Origin: Photobacterium marinum
GTDB taxonomy: Bacteria; Pseudomonadota; Gammaproteobacteria; Enterobacterales; Vibrionaceae
Assembly: GCF_000331515.1 (NCBI RefSeq)
Contig: NZ_AMZO01000025.1
Location: 1-64,000, forward strand
Direction of reading: 5' to 3'
DNA length: 64,000 nt
The stretch's first letter is position 1; every line of letters begins with the position of its first letter. Made by a program: the position numbers and the translations under genes. Positions 43,813-52,555 of this stretch are shown piece by piece. Under the pieces are notes generated by a model. It had not been told where the DNA came from and ran no database searches. It saw only the letters and a program-made list of their open reading frames with translations.

Positions 43813-44214
43813 TTAAACGTTTGAACGAACTGTGAGCTCATCAAACCCGGTGTTTGAATCAAACTCACGGCTAAATGCTAGGTTGTCATAGCTAACTAAG
43901 CACACCTCAGCGGTATAAGAAACCACAGAACCATCCATCAGGTGTCCGCCATATACATTGCCTTTTTGATCAGCAACGGAGATATGAAGATGAAGATGTG
44001 TTGGTGTCAGCGTACCAGCCAGAGTCAGGATTTCTAAAGGCTCTTCCAATATCAGAGATTTCGCCTCGTCTGCCAGACGAATATTTGCTTTATTGAGGCA
44101 CCCGACACAACTCATCAGTGAACCGGCTGAAATGCCATTAGCTTTAACGTAATCAAGGATGGATTGTTTTAGATCGACGCCTTTTGTCAGGCGGAAAGCA
44201 TGAGGTGTAACCAT
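43813..44214 (-). CDS. PPC/DUF296-domain protein
   Basis: A 133-aa single PPC (plant and prokaryote conserved, DUF296) domain: FRLTKGVDLKQSILDYVKANG at the N-terminus, GTLTPTHLHLHISVADQKGNVYGGHL with the conserved metal-binding histidines, and AEVCLVSYDNLAF. Bacterial members form trimers; their function is not settled. The ATG at 44214 is chosen; four codons upstream is only a TTG. Confidence 0.85.
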   Translation of the reverse strand: MVTPHAFRLTKGVDLKQSILDYVKANGISAGSLMSCVGCLNKANIRLADEAKSLILEEPLEILTLAGTLTPTHLHLHISVADQKGNVYGGHLMDGSVVSYTAEVCLVSYDNLAFSREFDSNTGFDELTVRSNV

Positions 44215-44251
44215 GAGTATAGCCAAATTTGATGAATGTTCAGATACAAAA

Positions 44252-44271
44252 AAGGCTTCCAGAGAAGCCTT
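44252..44271 (-). terminator. Terminator of the DUF3634-like gene
   Basis: On the minus strand AAGGCTTC-tctg-GAAGCCTT is followed by TTTTTG, 12 bp past the stop. Confidence 0.8.
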
Positions 44272-44283
44272 CTAATAATACGG

Positions 44284-44589
44284 TTAAGCGCGTCGACCAC
44301 GTTTCTTGGTTGAGCCTGAATACGGGAAGACATTATGAATGCGTTGTTTAACTTTTGCTGGTACGGTTTTAGAAAACACCAGCTTCGTCGTGAAACGATT
44401 TTTGTAGACTTTGATTTTCCCGGAAAACGGCTGCTTGTGCGCAATATCTTTACAGCCCATCAGAAAACCATTGGGAATATTCCCCTTTGATTGTGTCAGT
44501 TTGCCGTTTTCGAATTTCAGCACCATCACCGGCCGATCAATAAAGACAAGTATAAAGACGGCAACGGCCAATAAGATGACAAATTCCAT
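44284..44589 (-). CDS. Small membrane protein, DUF3634-like
   Basis: A 101-aa protein with one N-terminal membrane helix (residues about 3-20) and a very basic cytoplasmic part (IKVYKNRFTTKLVFSKTVPAKVKQRIHN) ending in KKRGRRA. It resembles the short vibrio DUF3634 proteins found beside matP. AAAGGAG precedes the ATG. Function unknown. Confidence 0.72.
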   Translation of the reverse strand: MEFVILLAVAVFILVFIDRPVMVLKFENGKLTQSKGNIPNGFLMGCKDIAHKQPFSGKIKVYKNRFTTKLVFSKTVPAKVKQRIHNVFPYSGSTKKRGRRA

Positions 44590-44674
44590 TCACTTACTCC
44601 TTTAAGCGGATATTTCATAATTGAAAACATTCGGCTGTCGGAGTATGCAGAAAACTGGCGGCAGCCAAAGGCTA

Positions 44675-45133
44675 TTAATCTAAATCGTAGTCCAGCAACT
44701 CATGCAGATTTTGTTTCAGGTCCGATACGGTTCTGCTGGCGACTTCAGTCTTATTACTTTCACTCAGCAAGTACTCAATGGTGTCAGACAACGTACAATC
44801 GAGTTCTCTGGATTTTTCCGCCAGCCTTTCCCACACGCGATAATCCAGGTCGATTGACTTCTTGCGGGTATGGACCTGTTCAGCGTTGAAATGACGTTTA
44901 CGCTTTGCCCGGATAGCCTGTTTAAGCTTCTTATCAAGCTCCGGTGACATATTCTTGTCAATCCATTTGATAACCTTAGTCGGTTCATGTTCAATGGACA
45001 GCAAATCCTGTACAGCAGCTTCTGCCTCACTGGTATCAACATAACTGGTGATGGCTTCACCATCTTTCCATTTCTTAACCAGGTACTTCCATTTCCAACC
45101 TGCTTCGAGGTTTTCAAGCTGCTGATATTTCAT
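44675..45133 (-). CDS. matP: Ter macrodomain protein MatP
   Basis: MatP binds matS sites, bridges the terminus region and links it to the divisome. At 152 aa it has the family length: N-terminal YQQLENLEAGWKWKYLVKKW, a central helical region, and the ribbon-helix-helix part (TRKKSIDLDYRVWERLAEKS) near residues 88-107, followed by the C-terminal coiled coil. At least two perfect matS-like sites are within 19 kb. It is divergent from the Lon-like protease gene, the same order as ycbG-ycbZ-fabA in E. coli. Confidence 0.96.
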   Translation of the reverse strand: MKYQQLENLEAGWKWKYLVKKWKDGEAITSYVDTSEAEAAVQDLLSIEHEPTKVIKWIDKNMSPELDKKLKQAIRAKRKRHFNAEQVHTRKKSIDLDYRVWERLAEKSRELDCTLSDTIEYLLSESNKTEVASRTVSDLKQNLHELLDYDLD

Positions 45134-45170
45134 ATTCGTCGAGGATTCTCAGTAATGCTACACTTTACAT

Positions 45171-45183
45171 GGTGACAGTGTAA
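45171..45183. promoter_or_regulatory. Near-matS sequence upstream of matP
   Basis: GTGACAGTGTAAC differs from the matS consensus at one base (A for C at position 11) and lies 38 bp upstream of the matP start codon. It could allow MatP to affect its own promoter; this is inference. The remaining 45134-45440 spacer holds only the divergent promoters. Confidence 0.35.
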
Positions 45184-45440
45184 CTGCTGCTGTTTAAAAG
45201 CTCAATTATCTTTTCATTTTAACTGATTGTTTTCAGTACATTTCGAACCATCGTCAAAAAAGAATGAAACATGATGCTCAGCTGAAACCAGTTAAAAGGC
45301 GGATTATTGCTATTGTAAACAATGGTTGAGATGAACTTAAGGATAAATCCAATAAATAACGTCTCCTATTGCCTATTATGCAGGCATTGATTCCATTATA
45401 CTGCTGTCTTTTTCACAGTAACGGAATAAAGCTCAAGCCT

Positions 45441-47153
45441 ATGCATGAACAATCCTGGCGTACGATGACTCCGGACTATTCTAAGTTTCACGCTATTTTA
45501 GACAAATATGACGATCTGGCACCGGCTCGTATCGGTACCTTGCAGGATCGTCTTGCAGATGCCGTACGCCGGTTTGCCTCTGTTGAATTACAGCCTCGTG
45601 TTCTGCGTATTACAGCGCCGGATAACAAAGTCTACCGCGACTACGTCATTGAGCTGTTAACTCATTATGATACTGAAGCTCAACAACGAAAGAATATCGA
45701 TACCGGCAGCAATACGCCAATTGTTGTTGGTGAAAATGTAACGGAACAAAGCCTGTTTGGTGCTGTTTATCCGCCAAGTGAAGATGATAAATTAACTAAG
45801 CCGCAGATTAAGCACGGATTAGTACATCAGGCGAACAACGGTTACCTGGTGATGTCTGTAACAAGTATCCTCAGCAATCCAAGCCTGTGGCCTCGCCTTA
45901 AGAGCGTGCTGATGAACGGCTCTTTGGAATGGCAGCCTTCGACCAAGAAAGTACTCTATCCTCTACCACCAGCAGAGCAGCTTAATGTGAAGCTGATTCT
46001 TATTGGTGATCGCTACCTGATGGCCGAGTTGGAAAATGCTGAACCGGATATCGCCTCCGGCTTCTCAATGTACGGTGAGTTTGAGCAGGATTTGGTATTG
46101 AGTGATGAAAGCCTACCGCTTTACCTTGCTTATCTGAAAAGTATCACTCAAAAAACAACATTGCCTGAATTAGCTAATCGCGATGCACTGGAAGTGGTGC
46201 TGAAAACAGGCGCCCGTTACGCCGAAGATCAAACTCGCGTCCCTCTCTGCCCAATCTGGCATCAAAATCTGCTTTGTGAAGCCGCGATTGAATCTGAAGG
46301 TCGTCATATCACGGCAGAAGATCTGAAAAACTCCCTTAAAGCTCGTGAATTCCGTGAATCTTACCTGCCTGAGCGTGCTATCGAAGATATCCACCAGGGC
46401 CAGGTAGTGATTGACTGCCAGGGTGAGATGATTGGTCAGGTAAACGGCCTGACTGTGGTTGAAATGCCGGGTCACCCTCGTGCTTACGGCGAACCTGCGC
46501 GTATTTCTTGTGTGGTTCACTTTGGTGACGGTGACATCTCGGATGTTGAACGTAAAGCTGAACTGGCCGGTAACATTCACGCCAAAGGTATGATGATCAT
46601 GCAGGCGTTTGTCAGCTCTGCTCTCGACCTGGATCAGCCACTGCCTTTCTCCTCTTCAATCGTGTTTGAGCAGTCTTACTGCGAAGTTGATGGTGACAGT
46701 GCCTCTTTGGCTGAACTATGCTCATTAGTATCTGCACTGGCAATACAGCCAATCAACCAACAGATTGCAGTAACAGGTGCAGTAGACCAATTTGGTCGCG
46801 TACAAGCTGTTGGCGGTATCAACGAGAAAATTGAAGGTTTCTATAAGGTATGTGCCTACCGTGGCCTGACAGGCAAACAGGGCGTGATTCTACCTAAGAC
46901 AAACCTGAGCAATCTATGTCTCAACGATGAAGTGCTGGAAGCGATTCGTAACGGCAAATTCCATCTATGGGCCGTAGAGAGTGTCGATGATGCCCTGCCA
47001 TTGTTAACTGGCAAAGCTTTCCGTAGTGAGAGTGACGACCCGGAAACCATACTAGCGAAGATTGCGCAGCGAATTGAACACTTCCATCATGGCGATCATG
47101 ATAGTGAAGTCAGTTGGTTAGCTTACATCCGAAACTGGTTTGTCCAGAACTGA
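45441..47153 (+). CDS. Lon-family (S16) protease, LonH/YcbZ-like
   Basis: A 570-aa Lon-related protease. The C-terminal S16 domain carries the catalytic Ser in DGDSASLAELCSL (about residue 433) and Lys in GGINEKIEGFYK (about 476). The N-terminal half is a degenerate AAA-like region without a visible Walker A, as in E. coli YcbZ. I start at MHEQSWRTM (45441), which matches the family; the frame extends 24 codons upstream with no supporting site. It sits between matP and fabA, the conserved place of this gene. Substrates are not known. Confidence 0.9.
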   Translation: MHEQSWRTMTPDYSKFHAILDKYDDLAPARIGTLQDRLADAVRRFASVELQPRVLRITAPDNKVYRDYVIELLTHYDTEAQQRKNIDTGSNTPIVVGENVTEQSLFGAVYPPSEDDKLTKPQIKHGLVHQANNGYLVMSVTSILSNPSLWPRLKSVLMNGSLEWQPSTKKVLYPLPPAEQLNVKLILIGDRYLMAELENAEPDIASGFSMYGEFEQDLVLSDESLPLYLAYLKSITQKTTLPELANRDALEVVLKTGARYAEDQTRVPLCPIWHQNLLCEAAIESEGRHITAEDLKNSLKAREFRESYLPERAIEDIHQGQVVIDCQGEMIGQVNGLTVVEMPGHPRAYGEPARISCVVHFGDGDISDVERKAELAGNIHAKGMMIMQAFVSSALDLDQPLPFSSSIVFEQSYCEVDGDSASLAELCSLVSALAIQPINQQIAVTGAVDQFGRVQAVGGINEKIEGFYKVCAYRGLTGKQGVILPKTNLSNLCLNDEVLEAIRNGKFHLWAVESVDDALPLLTGKAFRSESDDPETILAKIAQRIEHFHHGDHDSEVSWLAYIRNWFVQN

Positions 47154-47222
47154 TCCGAGTTGTTAGGCGTACAGGTGTAAGCTAAATTGCCAGCATATCT
47201 TTGAAGGAGCTTAATAAGTCTG

Positions 47223-47738
47223 ATGAAACGCCAGCAATCTTACACTTACGAAGAACTAGTAGCATGTGGTAACAACGAACTACACGGTCCGGATTTCCCG
47301 TCTCTACCATCTGACAATATGTTGATGATGGATCGTATCGTTAAAATTACCGATGAAGGCGGTGAGCACGGAAAAGGCTACATCCATGCCGAGCTGGATA
47401 TTAACCCTGACCTGTGGTTCTTCGGTTGCCACTTTAAAGGTGACCCTGTAATGCCGGGCTGCCTTGGTCTTGATGCAATGTGGCAGCTAGTTGGTTTCTT
47501 CCTTGGCTGGGCCGGTGGTGAAGGTAAAGGTCGTGCTCTGGGTGTTGGCGAAGTGAAATTCACTGGTCAAATCCTACCTGAAGCAAAGAAAGTTACCTAT
47601 GAAATCCAGATGAAGCGCGTAATCAACCGAAAACTAATCATGGGCGTTGCTGACGGTCGTGTTCTGGTTGACGGTAAAGAAATTTACGTAGCGAAAGATC
47701 TGAAGGTTGGTCTGTTCAAAGATACCTCTTCTTTCTAA
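47223..47738 (+). CDS. fabA: 3-hydroxydecanoyl-ACP dehydratase/isomerase FabA
   Basis: FabA introduces the cis double bond at the C10 stage of unsaturated fatty acid synthesis and dehydrates 3-hydroxyacyl-ACPs. It is a 171-aa hotdog protein with the catalytic His in [14 protein letters not shown] (about residue 70) and Asp in CLGLDAMWQ (about 84). Length and sequence are typical. It has its own ribosome binding site (AAGGAG) 70 bp after the protease gene and a strong terminator. Confidence 0.97.
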   Translation: MKRQQSYTYEELVACGNNELHGPDFPSLPSDNMLMMDRIVKITDEGGEHGKGYIHAELDINPDLWFFGCHFKGDPVMPGCLGLDAMWQLVGFFLGWAGGEGKGRALGVGEVKFTGQILPEAKKVTYEIQMKRVINRKLIMGVADGRVLVDGKEIYVAKDLKVGLFKDTSSF

Positions 47739-47763
47739 CAACAACGAAAGTAAATGTATTCTA

Positions 47764-47787
47764 AAAGGTCGCTTATGCGGCCTTTTT
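47764..47787 (+). terminator. fabA terminator
   Basis: AAAGGTCGC-ttat-GCGGCCTTT followed by TTCTTT, 26 bp past the fabA stop. Confidence 0.85.
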
Positions 47788-47821
47788 CTTTATCTGGATT
47801 AAATTCAAACACTTAATCGTT

Positions 47822-47834
47822 GTGACATTGTCAC
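47822..47834. promoter_or_regulatory. matS site
   Basis: GTGACATTGTCAC matches the MatP-binding consensus RTGACRNYGTCAY at every position. It is intergenic between fabA and rmf, 2.7 kb from matP. MatP binding is inferred from the consensus. Confidence 0.8.
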
Positions 47835-47916
47835 TAAACTGCCCTGTACTTGCATCTCTAAATAGGTTGATAAGAATATATTACGTCGAAAAAATTCAGT
47901 CGTAGTGGCAGACATT

Positions 47917-47941
47917 AAAAAGCCCCTTCTCCTAAGGGGCT
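47917..47941 (-). terminator. rmf terminator
   Basis: On the minus strand AGCCCCTT-aggag-AAGGGGCT is followed by TTTTT, 25 bp past the rmf stop. Confidence 0.82.
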
Positions 47942-47966
47942 CAATAAGGGTGATATGAAGGGAGTG

Positions 47967-48140
47967 TTATTTATAGAGGCCAGATTGTAGATCTTCTCTT
48001 GCTTCTCGCCACCCACCTAGCCAATTAGTACGGGCATCCGCTGATTGATATGGACAATCTTCACTGGAACGACCATTAATACCTGCTTGATAGCCTCGAG
48101 CCTGTGCGCGCTCCAAACGATCCCGCTTTTGTCTCTTCAT
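47967..48140 (-). CDS. rmf: Ribosome modulation factor
   Basis: RMF dimerises 70S ribosomes into inactive 100S particles in stationary phase. The 57-aa product has the family signature MKRQKRDRLERAQARGYQAGINGRS with the internal CPY and WLGGWREAREDL segment. The frame opens 24 codons earlier, but MKRQK is the conserved RMF start. Normal neighbours: fabA upstream and, further on, uup/rlmKL, as in E. coli. Confidence 0.96.
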   Translation of the reverse strand: MKRQKRDRLERAQARGYQAGINGRSSEDCPYQSADARTNWLGGWREAREDLQSGLYK

Positions 48141-48257
48141 AGTACGATCCTCATCCTTATTAAGTGTATCTTTCATTACAATTGCATAATGATGGAGGTT
48201 TTGTGACCTCACTAATAAGAATTAGCCAAACTGAACCTTTGATCAACCCCTGAAAAC

Positions 48258-48288
48258 AACTCAGGCTCACGATTTGTGAGCCTGAGTT
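48258..48288 (-). terminator. Terminator after the DUF3466 gene
   Basis: A perfect 13-bp stem, AACTCAGGCTCAC/GTGAGCCTGAGTT, followed on the minus strand by GTTTTC, 26 bp past the stop. Confidence 0.75.
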
Positions 48289-48313
48289 AAATTTATGCAA
48301 TTTTGACAAAAAA

Positions 48314-50392
48314 TTACTTTCTGCGTCTGAAACCAAACAAACCAAGTAGTGTCAAACCGAACAATCCAAAAGAAGCACCTTCACGTTCAATGATTGAGTT
48401 ATCTTCCGGACGCTGCTGGATAGTACCATCTGGAATTGGAACCAACTTAACCGCTACTACACGCTCTGTCGAAGCACATTGCGCACCTTGTGTTGCACTT
48501 GAATAGCCACCATCACACTTGAATGCTGTAGCTGAAATAACACCGGCATCATTGATGTCAGTCGCGTGAGCAATACGGAAAGCGTTATTAACTGTTGCGA
48601 CGGTATCTGAAACATCCGAACTATACGTCAGATCATCAAGCAACCATGCTTTATTTGCTTTCAACGGAGAGTTAGCAATGTCTTCTGATGCCATATAAGT
48701 GAAGGCACGTTGGCGACGAATACGGCCGTCAACCTGATTAGCTGTCTCAGAATCAATCCAGCCAACTAACTGGCCATTGTTGTTAATCGACGCAGCAAAG
48801 CCGTTATAACCGTTGAAGAACACTGAACTGTCAATCGATGAATCAAGGAACTTCAGACTATCGTTAGTATTATCGTATACAAACATCTTTTCCGCATAAG
48901 AGCGGTTTTGCGAATTATAACTTTTGGCGACACCTACAACTTGGTTTTTTGTATTGATGTCTGTCGCAATAGTATAGCGATATGTGCGATCACCCTGCTT
49001 AATATTCAGGCCAGGGATCAGTTTACGCTCCCACTGATTATCCTTACTCAGATCAAAATTATCTACAGGTGTATAGATACTTGCACTGATAGCATAGAAG
49101 TCAGCATTGTTATTGTTATTTGAATTATCACCGACAGAGTCTGTCGAATAACCCACAACAACAGGTTTGTTATCAACAATAGCCACTGCACGGGCAGCCC
49201 CCTGGAATGAGCGATCATTCTCGTCAGGATCCAGCGCCGTATAAGCATTACCATTTCTATCTACGCGGTTAGCTAGGAATTTCGCTTCAGGACTAGTCGT
49301 TGTTGAACTATCAACTACCCAAAAAGCCGCATCGGTCGCAAAAACAGCATGCTGACATTCTCGGTTAGCATAAAGGAAATTCACATCCCCTGTACCACAC
49401 GTCTTAAACGTACTAGTATTTAGGTCAAAACCGTCATTATCACTGTCCGGTAGCTTACGTTCATCATCGAAGTTCGCTTTACTAAAAGCTGAACTACCGA
49501 CAACTAACAATTTTTTATTCCCTAAACCATCATCAAGCTCTACAGCATCTGACGCTATCGTCTGCCCCATATTGGTAACCAGGGTACTAACTGTTGACGG
49601 CGGGTTTAGAACAAATTCGTCACTACCAAGATTTAGGAAACCACGCTTGTTGAACTGACGGGCATAACGGCTGCCATTATAAAAATAGGCACTACTTGTG
49701 ACACCAAAAGTATAATCTTCAGCGGACAATTTACCCAAGCCACTTACTACACCATTAGCAGTCTGGTGTGTATCAACAATATTTCCGAGCTGATCTTTAG
49801 CTAAATAGTTATCTCGAGTTGACGAAAAATTCTCTACGCGCTTTAAAGAACCATCACTTTGCTCAGCAAAAGGCAAAGCATTTGCAAAATACCCTTTATT
49901 CCAAGCAAGATGTTCACGGTGTAAACCACCGTAGCCAGAACCGTCATTAGCAGCAGTCGTATTATAATCTAGACCGTAATACTGCTGGTTCGCCCAGATA
50001 TCACAAGTATTAAAACCAATATTCTGATTACAATAGCTAAGAAAACCAGAATAATCATTCACTTCATGATAGTTATCATAAGTAAAAGCAACTTCATCAC
50101 GATAGTTGATGCCGTCAGTACCAACACGGCTTTCACCGACAACCTTGAATTTGTCATCAGTACAACCAGCTCCTGAATCAAAACAGTTTAGTCCGGTCGA
50201 TGCCTCGATAGCTTCAGCATAGGTCTCTACACGGTCGTTTAGCGACTTATTTTCATACCCCTGAGCGATGACATCGCTTTCAGCAAGCTTCTGCTGGTCA
50301 ACCTCAACAACCTTATATACCGCAGCATTGGCCTGAGTAGCACCGGCGATCAAAATCGCCAGTGTCGATAACTTTAACGTCTTTTGTTGCAT
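48314..50392 (-). CDS. DUF3466 secreted protein with C-terminal sorting-type tail
   Basis: A 692-aa exported protein with a signal peptide (LSTLAILIAGATQANA, cut near residue 23). The large extracellular part is Asn/Asp-rich with repeated short blocks (VVGYSTDSVGDN, VVGVAKSYN, LVGWIDSETANQ) typical of DUF3466/HAF-like beta-propeller units. The tail ASFGLFGLTLLGLFGFRRRK is a small-residue motif, one membrane helix and a basic end, similar to GlyGly-CTERM sorting signals of Vibrio and Shewanella that are processed by rhombosortase. Its start overlaps the uup stop by one base (TAATG). Function unknown. Confidence 0.85.
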   Translation of the reverse strand: MQQKTLKLSTLAILIAGATQANAAVYKVVEVDQQKLAESDVIAQGYENKSLNDRVETYAEAIEASTGLNCFDSGAGCTDDKFKVVGESRVGTDGINYRDEVAFTYDNYHEVNDYSGFLSYCNQNIGFNTCDIWANQQYYGLDYNTTAANDGSGYGGLHREHLAWNKGYFANALPFAEQSDGSLKRVENFSSTRDNYLAKDQLGNIVDTHQTANGVVSGLGKLSAEDYTFGVTSSAYFYNGSRYARQFNKRGFLNLGSDEFVLNPPSTVSTLVTNMGQTIASDAVELDDGLGNKKLLVVGSSAFSKANFDDERKLPDSDNDGFDLNTSTFKTCGTGDVNFLYANRECQHAVFATDAAFWVVDSSTTTSPEAKFLANRVDRNGNAYTALDPDENDRSFQGAARAVAIVDNKPVVVGYSTDSVGDNSNNNNNADFYAISASIYTPVDNFDLSKDNQWERKLIPGLNIKQGDRTYRYTIATDINTKNQVVGVAKSYNSQNRSYAEKMFVYDNTNDSLKFLDSSIDSSVFFNGYNGFAASINNNGQLVGWIDSETANQVDGRIRRQRAFTYMASEDIANSPLKANKAWLLDDLTYSSDVSDTVATVNNAFRIAHATDINDAGVISATAFKCDGGYSSATQGAQCASTERVVAVKLVPIPDGTIQQRPEDNSIIEREGASFGLFGLTLLGLFGFRRRK

Positions 50393-52317
50393 TAGGATTC
50401 CTTTTGCATTGCTTCTAACTCTTCCCAGCGCTCAAATGCCTGCTCAAACTCTTCTTCCGCCTCAGTTAAACGAGTCAGTGTAGCCTGAGTGTCATTGTTC
50501 ACATCCTGGAAGAATGCAGGATCGTTAATCAACTCCTGTAGTTGAGCAATTTCGTTTTCCAGATCTTCAATCTTTTGCGGCAGGCCTTCCAATTCCTTCT
50601 GAAGCTTATAAGACAGCTTCTTGCCGGCTTTTGGGCGTGATGCCTGGCGCTGTTTGTTTTCTTCTTTCTTCTTCGCTGCTTCAATTTGTGCAGCTTGGGC
50701 CTTCGCCATTTGTGTCAGCGAATTCGCTCGTTGCTCCATGGCATCATGATAGCCGCCAACGTATTCATCAATAACGCCGCTACCCTCGAAAATCCAGCTT
50801 GATGTCACTGTATTATCAACAAATTGACGATCGTGGCTGACTAACAATAATGTTCCTTGGTAATTGGCAAGTATTTCTTCCAAAAGTTCCAATGTTTCGA
50901 TGTCCAAATCGTTAGTTGGTTCATCGAGCACCAATAAATTATTTGGTTTAAGGAAGAGTTTAGCCAGTAACAGGCGGTTTTTCTCACCACCGGACAAGGC
51001 CTTAACCGGAGTACGGGCACGACGTGGGCTAAAAAGGAAATCCTGCAGATAGCCTAACGCATGACGGGTACGGCCGTTTACGGTAACTTCCTGCTTACCG
51101 TCAGCCAGGTTGTCGATGACGGTTTTTTCCGGATCCAAAACTTCGCGGTACTGGTCAAAGTAAGCAACTTCTAATTTAGTACCACAATGGAAGTGACCCT
51201 GTGACGCCTTTAAATCACCCAGCATTAGTTTCAGTAAGGTACTCTTACCACAACCGTTCGGACCAATCAGGGCGATACGGTCACCGCGCATCACATTAAA
51301 GCTGAAGTCATTAATGATAGGCTTATCATCGTAACTGTATGAGATATGTTCAGCTTCAAATACAATCTTACCAGAGCGATTTGCTTCCTGAAGATTCATA
51401 TCTGCCTTACCCATCACCTCTCGACGTTCACTACGTTCACGGCGAAGTTGCTTCAGAGCACGTACACGGCCTTCGTTACGGGTACGACGAGCTTTAATTC
51501 CCTGACGGATCCAGGCTTCTTCTTGGGCCAGTTTTTTATCGAATTCAGCATTCTGCTCAGCTTCTACGCGAAGCATCTCTTCTTTTGCGTCCAGGTATTT
51601 GTCGTAATCACCCGGGAAAGAAGCCAACTGGCCACGGTCAAGATCAACAATACGAGTCGACATAGAACGGATAAAGGCACGGTCGTGGGAAATGAAAACA
51701 ATAGAACCACGGAATTCCTTCAGGAAACCTTCTAACCATTCAATGGTTGAGACGTCCAGGTGGTTAGTTGGCTCGTCAAGCAGCAGTACATCAGGGTCAC
51801 AAACCAGTGCTCGTGCCAGAGCCGCTTTACGTTGCCAGCCACCGGAAAGGTCTTTAAGCAAAGTTGTAGGTTCAAGCTTAAGATGCTCAAGAACGGAAGA
51901 AATGCGGTTATCGAAGCGCCATGCATCAGCATGATCAAGCTTTTCCTGAACTTTAGCCAGCTTGTTAAAGTTGGAATCTGATGGCTCATTGGTGATTAAG
52001 GCAAGCAACTGGTGGTATTGTTGAAGCATCTGACCTACTTCAGCCAGGCCTTCTGCGACAAAATCGAAAACCGTTCCTTCTGCATCACGAGGTGGATCCT
52101 GCTCCAGGCGGGAAACACAAAGCTCTGACTGACGCTGGATGCTGCCATCATCAAGCAGAACGTCACCAGCCAGGACTTTCATCAGAGTCGATTTACCGGC
52201 ACCGTTTCGCCCAACCAGGCAAACCCTTTCATTAGGCTGAAGAATAAATTCCGCTTTATCCAATAAAGCGTGATCACCATACGCAAGCTGCGCGTTACTG
52301 ATATTAATTAATGCCAT
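50392..52317 (-). CDS. uup: ABC-F ATPase Uup
   Basis: A soluble tandem ABC ATPase of the ABC-F class that acts on ribosomes or DNA intermediates; loss of Uup raises precise transposon excision in E. coli. Two nucleotide-binding domains: GRNGAGKST/LSGGWQRK/LLLDEPTNHLD and GPNGCGKST/LSGGEKNR/LVLDEPTNDLD. A linker between them is rich in Arg and Lys, and the C-terminal DNA-binding coiled coil typical of Uup follows (about 530-640). It overlaps the upstream glutaredoxin-like gene by 14 bp. Confidence 0.95.
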   Translation of the reverse strand: MALINISNAQLAYGDHALLDKAEFILQPNERVCLVGRNGAGKSTLMKVLAGDVLLDDGSIQRQSELCVSRLEQDPPRDAEGTVFDFVAEGLAEVGQMLQQYHQLLALITNEPSDSNFNKLAKVQEKLDHADAWRFDNRISSVLEHLKLEPTTLLKDLSGGWQRKAALARALVCDPDVLLLDEPTNHLDVSTIEWLEGFLKEFRGSIVFISHDRAFIRSMSTRIVDLDRGQLASFPGDYDKYLDAKEEMLRVEAEQNAEFDKKLAQEEAWIRQGIKARRTRNEGRVRALKQLRRERSERREVMGKADMNLQEANRSGKIVFEAEHISYSYDDKPIINDFSFNVMRGDRIALIGPNGCGKSTLLKLMLGDLKASQGHFHCGTKLEVAYFDQYREVLDPEKTVIDNLADGKQEVTVNGRTRHALGYLQDFLFSPRRARTPVKALSGGEKNRLLLAKLFLKPNNLLVLDEPTNDLDIETLELLEEILANYQGTLLLVSHDRQFVDNTVTSSWIFEGSGVIDEYVGGYHDAMEQRANSLTQMAKAQAAQIEAAKKKEENKQRQASRPKAGKKLSYKLQKELEGLPQKIEDLENEIAQLQELINDPAFFQDVNNDTQATLTRLTEAEEEFEQAFERWEELEAMQKES

Positions 52318-52555
52318 TACTGTTTAACCATGCTTCAAGCTCAGCGGCATCAAACGGCCAGCCGAGTTCAGAAATTGATGAGTCAGAATGTTGAATAGAT
52401 AACACGGGAATTGTGACGCCGTAACGAGAAAAGAGCGCGTCATCAAAGGCGATATCGACCACCTGAACGCGCTCTTGTAAACCTGCGTCTTTGAGCAGGC
52501 CATAGGCCTGCTCGCAGAGGTGACATCCTTCCGTGCTATATAGCGTGATTAGCAC
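52304..52555 (-). CDS. Glutaredoxin-like protein (DUF836)
   Basis: An 83-aa thioredoxin-fold protein with an N-terminal CHLC motif (STEGCHLCEQAY) and a cis-Pro segment (YGVTIPVLSI), the DUF836/glutaredoxin-like pattern. It starts with GTG directly after the rlmKL stop and overlaps uup, so it is part of an rlmKL-grx-uup operon. Its role is presumably thiol redox; the substrate is unknown. Confidence 0.85.
   Translation of the reverse strand: MLITLYSTEGCHLCEQAYGLLKDAGLQERVQVVDIAFDDALFSRYGVTIPVLSIQHSDSSISELGWPFDAAELEAWLNSNGIN

Noticed and set aside
45369..45440. 24-codon N-terminal extension of the Lon-like protease
   Set aside because: The extension lacks a ribosome binding site and does not resemble the family N-terminus; MHEQSWRTM does.
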